Shown in pieces: positions 17,474 through 25,040 of a stretch of 57,514 nucleotides of DNA. Every line of letters begins with the position of its first letter. Position 1 is the stretch's first letter. A program made the position numbers and the translations under genes. The notes under the pieces were generated by a model. It made no database searches and had not been told where the DNA came from. It was given only the letters and a program-made list of their open reading frames with translations. Source of the DNA: Methylobacterium sp. DB0501 (GTDB lineage: Bacteria; Pseudomonadota; Alphaproteobacteria; Rhizobiales; Beijerinckiaceae); contig NZ_JAAKGV010000031.1 in the NCBI RefSeq assembly GCF_011043735.1, positions 1 to 57,514 of the forward strand. The letters are read 5' to 3'.

Positions 17474-18937
17474 TCACCGGACCGCGTCCAGGAGCGTCTT
17501 CAGCATGTCGTCCACCATGGTCAGCAACTTGGCCGAGGCGGCGTAGGAGCGCTGGAGCTGCAGGGTCAGGGCGACCTCGTCGTCGCCGTTGACGCCGGCG
17601 ACGTTCGACAGGGCGTCGGTCGCCCGGCCGAGCAGCGTCTTCTGGTAGTCGGCATCGGTCGAGGCGGCCTTGCGGGTCGCTTCGAGCCAGCCGGCGGAAT
17701 CGGCGGCGAAGCCGGCAAGCGTCGCGGTCTCGTTCAGCGGCGGGCCCGGGGTGAAGCGGCGCGTTGCGGCGAGCCCGTCCGCCAGTTCGCGCAGGCGAGA
17801 GGAGTAGGCCGCGTCGTTCGTCGGGTTCGACCGGTAGTCGGCACCGTTCATGCCGCCGTCGCGCAGAAGCGCGACGTTGCCGCCGGACCGCGGATCGACC
17901 CCACTGTTGAGCACGATGCTGGTGGCGAGCCCGGTGTTCGCGCCCGGCAGGATGTTGTTCCTGCCCGACCAGAACAGGCCGGCCCGCGGAACGGTGTAGA
18001 GCGGGTCGGAGACGTCGCGGTAGCTGGTCTCCTTGAACGTGTCGATGACCGCTCCGGCCATCGCGTCGAGCTGGTTCTCGTAGGCGACCGCGGTCTCGTC
18101 CCGCAGGGTGGCGAGGCCGGCGAGCCGCCCGCTCGCGAGCCGCATCGGCGAGCCGCCTCCGGTCACCGGCACGCCGTCGACCGTCACGGGGCCCCCTTGC
18201 GTCCCGGCCTGGAAGCTGCTCGTCGGGGTGAAGGCGACCGTCCGGGCGCCTCGGTCGTAGAGGACGACGCCGCTGTCGGTCGCGATCGTCATGTCGCCGC
18301 CGGCACGGTCGGTGACGGAAATGCCGATCTCGGCCGAGAGCTGGGTCAGGATCCGGTCGCGGTCGTCGAGGGCGTCGCTGACGTCCTGGCCCGAGGCGGT
18401 GCCGCGCATCACCGCCTTGTTGGCGCGGTCGAATTGACCGAGCAGGTCGTTGATCGTCGCGACCGAGTCCGCCATGCCCTGGTCGGCCTGCGCGCGCACG
18501 TCGTGCACCGTCGCGGCGGCGTCGTTCAGGCTGGTGGCGAGGTCGCGGGCGCTCTCGACCGCGGCCCGGGCGAGGTCGCCGCTGTCCGGGCGGTTGGCGG
18601 CGGCCTGGAGCGCCGCGTTGAAGGCGCCGAGCCGCGCCGCCGGCGAGCCGGCGTCGCTGGTGTCGCCCACCGTCCGCGACAAGGCGGTGAGGCCGTCGAG
18701 CAGGGCCTGGCTCTCCGCCGACGACGAGGTCGCCGCGAGCTTGCGCCCGAACAGGGCCGCGTCGCTCGCGCGGGTGACCACCATGGTGGTCCCGCCCGCA
18801 CCGCTCACCAGGCTGACGACCTTGCGCGAATAGCCGGGGTCGTTCGCCCCCGCCGTGTTGCGGGCGGAGGTGGCGATCTGGCTCGACGTCGCGAGGAGCG
18901 CCGAGCGTGCGGTGTTGAGCGCGAGCGAGAGGCCCAT
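17474..18937 (-). CDS. flgK: hook-associated protein FlgK
   Basis: A 487-residue protein, the usual rhizobial FlgK length. The N-terminus (MGLSLALNTARSALLATSSQIATSARN, then ANDPGYSRK) is the axial-protein signature, and the C-terminal region (LTLQLQRSYAASAKLLTMVDDMLKTLLDAV) is the helix that packs in the tube core. FlgK (HAP1) is the first junction ring between hook and filament. It is secreted by the flagellar export gate with a FlgN-type chaperone; a candidate lies at the end of this block. Confidence 0.95.
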   Translation of the reverse strand: MGLSLALNTARSALLATSSQIATSARNTAGANDPGYSRKVVSLVSGAGGTTMVVTRASDAALFGRKLAATSSSAESQALLDGLTALSRTVGDTSDAGSPAARLGAFNAALQAAANRPDSGDLARAAVESARDLATSLNDAAATVHDVRAQADQGMADSVATINDLLGQFDRANKAVMRGTASGQDVSDALDDRDRILTQLSAEIGISVTDRAGGDMTIATDSGVVLYDRGARTVAFTPTSSFQAGTQGGPVTVDGVPVTGGGSPMRLASGRLAGLATLRDETAVAYENQLDAMAGAVIDTFKETSYRDVSDPLYTVPRAGLFWSGRNNILPGANTGLATSIVLNSGVDPRSGGNVALLRDGGMNGADYRSNPTNDAAYSSRLRELADGLAATRRFTPGPPLNETATLAGFAADSAGWLEATRKAASTDADYQKTLLGRATDALSNVAGVNGDDEVALTLQLQRSYAASAKLLTMVDDMLKTLLDAVR

Positions 18938-18978
18938 CTGTCAGTTCCCGGTGGCCTTGAGGTGGCGGCCGTCGCGCG

Positions 18979-20250
18979 TCACCGCTTGAGGCTCATCAGG
19001 GTGTCGAGCATCTCGTTGCCGGTCGTGAACACCTTCGAGTTGGCGGTGTAGGTCGACTGCGACTCGATCATCGCCGTGAGCTCGCTGCTGACGTCGACGT
19101 TCGACTGCTCGAGGGAGCCCGACAGGATCTTGCCGCGGCCGCCCTCGTTGGCGAAGCCGACCTGGATGCCGCCGGATTCGGTCGTCGGCCGGTAGATGTT
19201 GCCGGAGCGCGGCTCGAGGTTGTCGGCGCTCGGCACGACGGCGACCGGGATCTTGAAGGCGGCCAGCCGCGTCCCGTCGTCGAAGGTGGCGTAGACGGTA
19301 CCGTCGGTGTCGAACGACGTGCCGGTCACCGCTGCCGGCGCCTTGCCGTTGGCCGTGCCGGTCACGGCGTAGTCGCCGGCGAGCTGGGTCAGGCCGGAGA
19401 GGTCGACGGTCGTGCTCTGGCCGCCCGGGACGGTCAGGGTCATGGATCCCTCGCCATCATAGGTCACCGGCGGGCCGGCTTTCTGCGTGCCGGTGAACTT
19501 GCCCTGGGCGTTGAAGCCGATCGTGGTGGTGGCCAGCGGCGTGCCGGACGGCAGGGCCGGCGTCGAGCCCGTCGGGGTCGGGGTGGCGGCGGCGTCGTAG
19601 AGCGAGACCGACCAAGTGCTGTCGGACTTCTTCGCCAGGTAGACGTCGACGGTCTTGGACTTGCCGACGTTGTCGTAGGTCACGATCGAGTACTTCTTCG
19701 AGTACTGACCGTCCGGCACCGTGGCCGCATCGACCGGGAGCTTACCCGACAGGCTGCCGGTGGTGGTCGGCGTCGCCCGGCTGCTGACCGAGGCGAGGCT
19801 GATCGGCACCATGTCGGCGACGCCGTTGAGCGTCGTGGTGGGCTTGCCGGTGTCGAGCAGGCTGTAGCCCATCAGGGTCATGCCGGCCGCGTTGGTGAAG
19901 GTGTTGGTGGTGGCGTCGACCTTGAAGTTGCCGGCGCGGGTCAGGGCGGGGGCGCCGGTCGGGTCCTTGACCACGAAGAAGCCATTGCCGTCGATCGCGA
20001 GATCGGATTTCGAGGTCGTGGCGTTGATCGTGCCGCCCTCCGACACCGCGTGCCGCACCGTCGTCTCGACCGAGCCCGAATTGTAGTTGCCGGTCCCGGT
20101 ATCGGCGATCAGCAGGGAGGAGAACTCCGTCGAGGCGCGCTTGTAGCCCGTCGTGCTGGAATTCTGGATGTTCTCCGCCACCGTCGAGATGCGGTTCGAC
20201 TGGGCGTTCATGCCCGAGACACCGGAGCGGAGCACGCCGATGAGACTCAT
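18979..20250 (-). CDS. flgE: flagellar hook protein FlgE
   Basis: A 423-residue hook subunit. It opens with LRSGVSGMNAQSNRISTVAENIQNSSTTGYKR-type sequence, the axial N-terminal motif, and closes with a matching C-terminal helix (DVSSELTAMIESQSTYTANSK). The middle is Thr/Gly-rich surface sequence. GAGG lies eight bases before the ATG. The 185-base gap to fliI upstream is the largest in this part of the block, so a promoter may lie there, although I see no convincing sigma-54 or sigma-28 site. Confidence 0.95.
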   Translation of the reverse strand: MSLIGVLRSGVSGMNAQSNRISTVAENIQNSSTTGYKRASTEFSSLLIADTGTGNYNSGSVETTVRHAVSEGGTINATTSKSDLAIDGNGFFVVKDPTGAPALTRAGNFKVDATTNTFTNAAGMTLMGYSLLDTGKPTTTLNGVADMVPISLASVSSRATPTTTGSLSGKLPVDAATVPDGQYSKKYSIVTYDNVGKSKTVDVYLAKKSDSTWSVSLYDAAATPTPTGSTPALPSGTPLATTTIGFNAQGKFTGTQKAGPPVTYDGEGSMTLTVPGGQSTTVDLSGLTQLAGDYAVTGTANGKAPAAVTGTSFDTDGTVYATFDDGTRLAAFKIPVAVVPSADNLEPRSGNIYRPTTESGGIQVGFANEGGRGKILSGSLEQSNVDVSSELTAMIESQSTYTANSKVFTTGNEMLDTLMSLKR

Positions 20251-20435
20251 TGCGGGACCTCGTTCGTCGAAAGTGGTTCTGGGTGGGCGCAGGCAGGAAG
20301 GGGGGACCCGGGACGGATCCTCAGCCCGAGACAGGCTGGCTCAAGGGCGGACTAGACCCGCTCAGGCTTGCGCGGAGCTTGGAAGCAGTGATCTCGGAGG
20401 ATGAGATCGGCGGCTGTGGAGAACGGGTCATCGCG

Positions 20436-21779
20436 TCAGCCCCGGAGGCTCTGGGCGAGTTCCAGGAACGCGTCCTGGCTCGGCGGTTGGCTCGGATCCT
20501 GGCGCAGGGAGTCGTAGATCCGCGGCACCAGGGCGATGGCCTGGTCGAGTTCGGCATCGGTCCCGGACCGGTAGCCGCCCATCAGGCGCAGGTCCCGGGT
20601 CTCCTCGAACCGGGCCATCATCGACCGCAGCTTGCGGATCAGGTCGCGCTGCTCGGGCGTCCAGACCTCGGTGGCGAGCCGCGAGATCGAGCCGAGGAGG
20701 TCGACCGCCGGGTAGCGGCCCTGCTCGGCGATGGCGCGGTCGAGGACGACGTGGCCGTCGAGGGTGCCGCGGATGCTGTCGGCGACCGGGTCGTTGTGGT
20801 CGTCGCCGTCGACCAGGACCGAGAACACGCCCGTGATGGTGCCGCGCCCCTCGAGGCCCGGGCCGGCCCGCTCGAGCAGGCGCGGCAGGTCGGAGAACAC
20901 GCTCGGCGGGTAGCCGCGGGCCACCGCCGGCTCGCCGGCCGCCAGCGCCACGTCGCGGGCGGCATGGGCGTAGCGGGTCACCGAATCGACGATCAGCAGC
21001 ACCGATTCGCCGCGATCGCGAAACGCCTCGGCCACCGCGAGCGCCACCTTGGGCGCCTGGCGGCGCATCATCGGGCTCTCGTCGCCGGTCGAGACCACCA
21101 CGACGGCGCGCGCGCGGCTCGGCGCCAGAGGGCCTTCGAGGAACTCGCGCACCTCGCGCCCGCGCTCGCCCACCAGGGCGACGACGACGCTGTCGAAGCC
21201 CTCGGCGCCCGCCAGCATGGCGAGCAGCGTCGACTTGCCGACGCCGGACCCGGCGAAGATGCCGATGCGCTGGCCGGCGCAGAGCGGGGTAAAGAGGTCG
21301 AGGGCACGGACGCCGGTGCGCAGGGGCGCGCGCACCCGGGCGCGGCCGAGCGCCGCCGGCGGATCGGCGTCGAGGGCGGCGGCGGCCGCGCCGGACGCGA
21401 GCGGCCCGGCACCGTCGATCGGCCGCCCGAGGGCGTCGATGACCCGGCCCTTCCAGCTCGGGTCGGGCCGCAGCTCCGCCGGTCCGAGGCGGTGGGCGAG
21501 GGTGCCGATCCCGGCCTCGATCCGGCTCTCGTAGGCCTTCAGCGTGGCGCCCTCGGCATCGATCCGCACGATCTCGCCGACCTGCGCCCGCCCGCCGACG
21601 GAGAAGCCCATCCGGTCGCCCAGGCGCACGAAGGGCGCGACGCCGCCGATTCGGCAGGCGCTGGCCGTCACCTCGCGGATCGGCCCGCCGACCCGCACCA
21701 GGGCGCCGTCGCGGCGCGCCTCCGTCATCGCCTCGGCGAGACGTGCGAGGGGATCCGTCCGCAGCAGGTCGGCCGTCAT
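20436..21779 (-). CDS. fliI: flagellum-specific export ATPase FliI
   Basis: A 447-residue ATPase related to F1-beta. Walker A is GSGVGKST at residues 177-184; the catalytic GERGREVREF and Walker B LLIVDSVTRYAHAARDVAL follow, and the C-terminal helical domain ends the protein. It powers and organises substrate entry to the export gate at the cytoplasmic membrane. The start codon lies one base after the flgF stop, implying coupled translation. Length and domain order are normal. Confidence 0.96.
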   Translation of the reverse strand: MTADLLRTDPLARLAEAMTEARRDGALVRVGGPIREVTASACRIGGVAPFVRLGDRMGFSVGGRAQVGEIVRIDAEGATLKAYESRIEAGIGTLAHRLGPAELRPDPSWKGRVIDALGRPIDGAGPLASGAAAAALDADPPAALGRARVRAPLRTGVRALDLFTPLCAGQRIGIFAGSGVGKSTLLAMLAGAEGFDSVVVALVGERGREVREFLEGPLAPSRARAVVVVSTGDESPMMRRQAPKVALAVAEAFRDRGESVLLIVDSVTRYAHAARDVALAAGEPAVARGYPPSVFSDLPRLLERAGPGLEGRGTITGVFSVLVDGDDHNDPVADSIRGTLDGHVVLDRAIAEQGRYPAVDLLGSISRLATEVWTPEQRDLIRKLRSMMARFEETRDLRLMGGYRSGTDAELDQAIALVPRIYDSLRQDPSQPPSQDAFLELAQSLRG

Positions 21780-21780
21780 G

Positions 21781-22509
21781 TCAGCTGCCCTGCGGCGAGA
21801 GCGACTTCACGGCGCTCTGGAGCGAGGACTCGGCCTCGGAGGTCGCGGTGGCGGCGCTCTCGAAGGCGCGCTGGATGGTGATGAGCTTGGTCATCTCCAT
21901 GATCGGATTGACGTTCGAGCCCTCGGTGTAGCCCTGGACGATCCCGATCCCGGTGAAGTCCTGGACCGGCCGGACCGGCAGGCTGGAAGTCACGGCATTG
22001 CCGGGCGCGCGGCTGAGCGTGCCCTTCTTGTCGAGGATGTAGAGGCCGAGCGCGCCGACTTGGTTGGTCCCCTGATAGATGCTGCCGTCGCGCCCGATCG
22101 TCGGCGGTCCGGCTTGCGGGTCGAGGAGCAGCGGCGAACCACCCGGATCGAGCACCGGCTGCCCGGTGAGGGTGCGCAGCTGGCCCGTCGCATCCATCGT
22201 CAGGCGCCCGTCGCGGGTATAGACGGGGCCGGAGGCACCGCCCACGCCGAGCCAGGCGTCGCCCTGGATGGCGACGTCGAGGGGGGAATCGGTCTTGGTA
22301 ATCTGGCCGGAGGCCCGCGACAGGTAGGTGTCGCCGGTGCCGACGAAGGCCACCGCGCCCTTGGTCGCCTGGGCGAGCAGGGTGGAGAACTTCGTCTCCT
22401 CGGCGCGGAAGCCCGCCGTCGCCATGTTGGCGACGTTGTTGGCGGTGGCGGTCACCCGCTTGTCGAGGGCGATCTGGGCCGAGAGGTTGACGTAGAGGCT
22501 GTTCTGCAT
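21781..22509 (-). CDS. flgF: proximal rod protein FlgF
   Basis: A 242-residue axial rod protein. The N-terminus (MQNSLYVNLSAQIALDKRVTATANNVANMATAGFRAEE) and C-terminus (EGSNVNPIMEMTKLITIQRAFES) carry the rod/hook family motifs. The central DVAIQGDAWLGVGG is typical of FlgF/FlgG. Its length (FlgG is usually about 262) and its place before fliI, as in other rhizobia, favour FlgF. It lies seven bases after the DUF1217 gene. Confidence 0.93.
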   Translation of the reverse strand: MQNSLYVNLSAQIALDKRVTATANNVANMATAGFRAEETKFSTLLAQATKGAVAFVGTGDTYLSRASGQITKTDSPLDVAIQGDAWLGVGGASGPVYTRDGRLTMDATGQLRTLTGQPVLDPGGSPLLLDPQAGPPTIGRDGSIYQGTNQVGALGLYILDKKGTLSRAPGNAVTSSLPVRPVQDFTGIGIVQGYTEGSNVNPIMEMTKLITIQRAFESAATATSEAESSLQSAVKSLSPQGS

Positions 22510-22516
22510 CGTCGCC

Positions 22517-23740
22517 TCACGCCGCGTTGTTGCTGAACAGCGCCAGGATCGGGTCCACGGCGGTGTTGTTCTGCGCGTCCCAGATCGCCGCGAAGCGCCG
22601 GGCGAAGGCCTCGACCTTGGCCGGATCCTGGAAGCTCGAAAAGTCGACCTTCGAGGAGATCAGGCTGGCGCGCGCCGCCAGGGCCTCGCTGGTGGTGGCG
22701 CTGCTCGTCGCCGGGAGGCCGATCACCGTGTTGACCACCTGGGTCAGGGCGGCGTCGCCCAGGATGTCGTAGCCGCTGTTGAGCGTCGCCGCCTTGCGGG
22801 CGAAGTAGAGGGCGAGGCGCACGCCGGTATCCTCAGCGCCGGCATCCGCCTCCAGGCTCTGCTGCAGGTAGGCGTCGACCACCGTCTGGACGTTGGCGTC
22901 GGGCGGGACGTCGATGCCGTTGCCGATGTCGACCGCCGTCTGGCCGGGCGCGGACAGGGCGGCGTTGGTCACGCTCAGGGTACGGACCTTCCCGCCGGCG
23001 AGGTAGACGGTGTCGGCATCCGCGCCGATGCCGCCCGCGGCGCCGTCCTGGCCGAGATCGGTGTAGCCCGTGCTCTCGAAGAACAGGCTGCCGTTGACGC
23101 CGAGGCCGACCTGGACCTTGCCCATCAGCCCGTCCCGGCCCGAGGCGTCGATCTGGTTGCTGATCGCCCGGCCGATCTCGACCGAAGTGACCTTGGTGAG
23201 ATCCGCGACCTTGCCGGCGAGGCTCGCCTGGTTGAGGACGATGGTCACGGTCTTCGTCGTGGAGGCGTCGACCTGCGACGACAGGGTGAAGCGCGCCTCG
23301 TTGGTGCCGGAGAAGTCGGAGGTCGAGGCGAGCGCGAAGGGGAGCGAGAGGCGTGCGCTGCCCGCCGGAACCTGGTCCGTCGAGCTCAGCACCGCGTCGG
23401 TGCCGGCGGCGCTGGGCCCGGGGGTGAAGTCGAAGGCCCGCGCGAAGGCGACGTAGCGGTCGTCGGCCAGCCGGTTGGCGAAGGCGGCGGGATCGGTCGT
23501 GCCCTCGGTCAGGACCTTGCGCATGAACGCCTTGGCGTAGCCCATATCCTCGAGGCCGTAGGCCTTGACGGCGTAATTATAGAGCCGCGTGTCGGCCATG
23601 AAGTCGTCGACAGACTTCACCTTGCCGATATTGGCCTGGTAATAGGCGGTATCGCGCGCGACGATCGGCTCGGCGCCCTTGCGCTGCAGCGAGGTCGCGA
23701 GATTGCGCGACAGGAGCATGTAGCTCGTCAGGGTGGTCAC
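22517..23740 (-). CDS. DUF1217 protein of the flagellar block with long central region
   Basis: A 407-residue protein starting at GTG 23740. The N-terminal part (about residues 20-105, including ANIGKVKSVDDFMADTRLYNYAVKAYGL-type sequence) and the C-terminal part (about 280-400) look like DUF1217, a family tied to rhizobial flagellar clusters. Between them, residues about 108-275 form a Thr/Ser/Gly-rich, strand-like region (for example TKTVTIVLNQASL and ISNQIDASGRDG) resembling surface domains of flagellar axial proteins. There is no signal peptide, so export through the flagellar gate is plausible. It is followed at once by flgF, so a structural or assembly role in the rod or hook is a reasonable inference; the function is unknown. 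Confidence 0.8.
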   Translation of the reverse strand: MTTLTSYMLLSRNLATSLQRKGAEPIVARDTAYYQANIGKVKSVDDFMADTRLYNYAVKAYGLEDMGYAKAFMRKVLTEGTTDPAAFANRLADDRYVAFARAFDFTPGPSAAGTDAVLSSTDQVPAGSARLSLPFALASTSDFSGTNEARFTLSSQVDASTTKTVTIVLNQASLAGKVADLTKVTSVEIGRAISNQIDASGRDGLMGKVQVGLGVNGSLFFESTGYTDLGQDGAAGGIGADADTVYLAGGKVRTLSVTNAALSAPGQTAVDIGNGIDVPPDANVQTVVDAYLQQSLEADAGAEDTGVRLALYFARKAATLNSGYDILGDAALTQVVNTVIGLPATSSATTSEALAARASLISSKVDFSSFQDPAKVEAFARRFAAIWDAQNNTAVDPILALFSNNAA

Positions 23741-23830
23741 GGCGTCAGGTCTCCGGCTCGTCCCTCCGCTGCGGTCGGCCGCGGCGGCGCGAGGCCCCGA
23801 TCTGACCCCGTTCCTAGGCGGCCACGCTTG

Positions 23831-23872
23831 CTTGTGGCTTGCAGCGGCTCGCTCGTGGCTTGCTGCGGCTTG
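23831..23872. repeat. two imperfect 21-bp direct repeats
   Basis: Units 23831-23851 and 23852-23872 match at 18 of 21 positions (core GTGGCTTGC). They sit immediately downstream of the stop codon of the 182-residue membrane protein gene and 90 bases upstream of the DUF1217 start. They could be mere slippage, or a binding site for a regulator of the flagellar genes. Confidence 0.6.
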
Positions 23873-23873
23873 C

Positions 23874-24422
23874 TCACAGCGCGGTCGGTCCGATGATCGT
23901 CTGGGTGGTGATCACGATCCAGCCGGCGCCGGTGTTGCGGATCGACAGCACCCGGCCGGCGCCCGGCAGGATGGAGCCGACGGCAACCTGGTGAATCCCG
24001 TCGCGCCCTTCCACCACCGCTTGGCCGGCCGAGGCGCGGCGCAGGGCATAGTCCGAGGGCGGCGGCACGCTGAGCGCCGGCCTCGCCTCGGCCGGCGCGG
24101 CGGGCGCCGCCGGGGCGTCGGGCAGCGCGCCGGTGATCAGGGGATCGAGATCGGGCTCCGGGGCGCGGGTTTCCGCAGCGGTCCGCTTCCAGGCGAAGGG
24201 CCCGAACGACGCCGGCAGCACTGCCTGCACGTCGTAGGGGCGGGCCGGCTGGGACAGGGTGTAGCCGGCAAAGCCCGTGGCCGTGAGCGCCAGCAGGATG
24301 ATGCCTCCGAACACGCTCCGCTCCGCGGCCGCCTCGCGGGCCCGGCGGCGCGCGATCAGGCCGGCGACCGGGCTCTCCGGGGGGAGGGAGGGACGCTTGG
24401 AGGTGGCCGGGGCTTTGGGCAT
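23874..24422 (-). CDS. single-pass membrane protein of unknown function heading the flagellar block
   Basis: I do not recognise this 182-residue protein. It has a basic, Pro-rich cytoplasmic start, one transmembrane helix at about residues 38-58, a Pro/Ala-rich linker (about 85-120), and a small C-terminal strand-rich domain (GIHQVAVGSILPGAGRVLSIRNTGAGWIV-type). That domain resembles in shape the short beta domains of PilP/GspC-type periplasmic adaptors: a G-x-x-L-P-G turn followed by paired strands. It is first in the minus-strand flagellar block and is encoded back-to-back with a PilZ gene, so a part in motility or envelope assembly is possible, but this is inference from position. Confidence 0.65.
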   Translation of the reverse strand: MPKAPATSKRPSLPPESPVAGLIARRRAREAAAERSVFGGIILLALTATGFAGYTLSQPARPYDVQAVLPASFGPFAWKRTAAETRAPEPDLDPLITGALPDAPAAPAAPAEARPALSVPPPSDYALRRASAGQAVVEGRDGIHQVAVGSILPGAGRVLSIRNTGAGWIVITTQTIIGPTAL

Positions 24423-24597
24423 GGCCGGGATTCGATCGTGACGTTGATGGCTAATGAGCAGTGAGGGAACATGCTTGACGACGAGTTAACGACATGACGG
24501 AGCGGGGAGGCCGGACCGGCGCGAGCCGGGTTTCCGCGGCGCTCGGAAATGGCGTAAGCGTCGCCGGACGGGCGCCGGGGCCCGGTGCGGGGAATCC

Positions 24598-24933
24598 ATG
24601 ACCGACCTGCGGGACAGCGGCGCCGTCGAGGATGCGCAGGGCGAGAAGGCGGATGGCCGGACGACCGACCCCATCCCGCGGGCCAGCCGGCGCCGGCGCG
24701 TATTCCAGCAGGGGCGGCTCGTCCTCGGCCCCGACCGCCTCGTCGCCTGCGAGGTCGCGGACCTCTCGGTGGCGGGCGCGCGCCTGCGGGTCCCGGCCCG
24801 CATCGCGCTGCCGGAGGCCTTCTCCCTGGTCATCGTCGGCGACGACCTGCGCACGGTCGCGGTCCGCCTGCGCTGGCGCCGGGGCGATTTCGCCGGGGTG
24901 ACGTTCGAGGGGGCGGGGGCCTACCTCGCCTGA
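24598..24933 (+). CDS. PilZ-domain protein, probable c-di-GMP receptor
   Basis: A 111-residue protein with one PilZ domain. The first ligand-binding motif, an arginine cluster with RxxxR spacing, is at about residues 31-41 (RRRRVFQQGR). The second, D/NxSxxG, is DLSVAG at about 55-60. Both are intact, so c-di-GMP binding is likely. There is no output domain, so it should act by protein contact, as YcgR-like proteins do on the flagellar motor. It is divergent from the flagellar block with 175 bases between, which fits control of motility. Confidence 0.85.
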   Translation: MTDLRDSGAVEDAQGEKADGRTTDPIPRASRRRRVFQQGRLVLGPDRLVACEVADLSVAGARLRVPARIALPEAFSLVIVGDDLRTVAVRLRWRRGDFAGVTFEGAGAYLA

Positions 24934-25040
24934 GGCCGGGCGCCCCGGTTTCCGCCCGACACGGTGATCCCGGGCTTGCGCTCTCGCGGACCCGGAAAGA
25001 TCGGGAGGGGCCCGGTTTCGCCGGATGAGCCGGACAGCCC

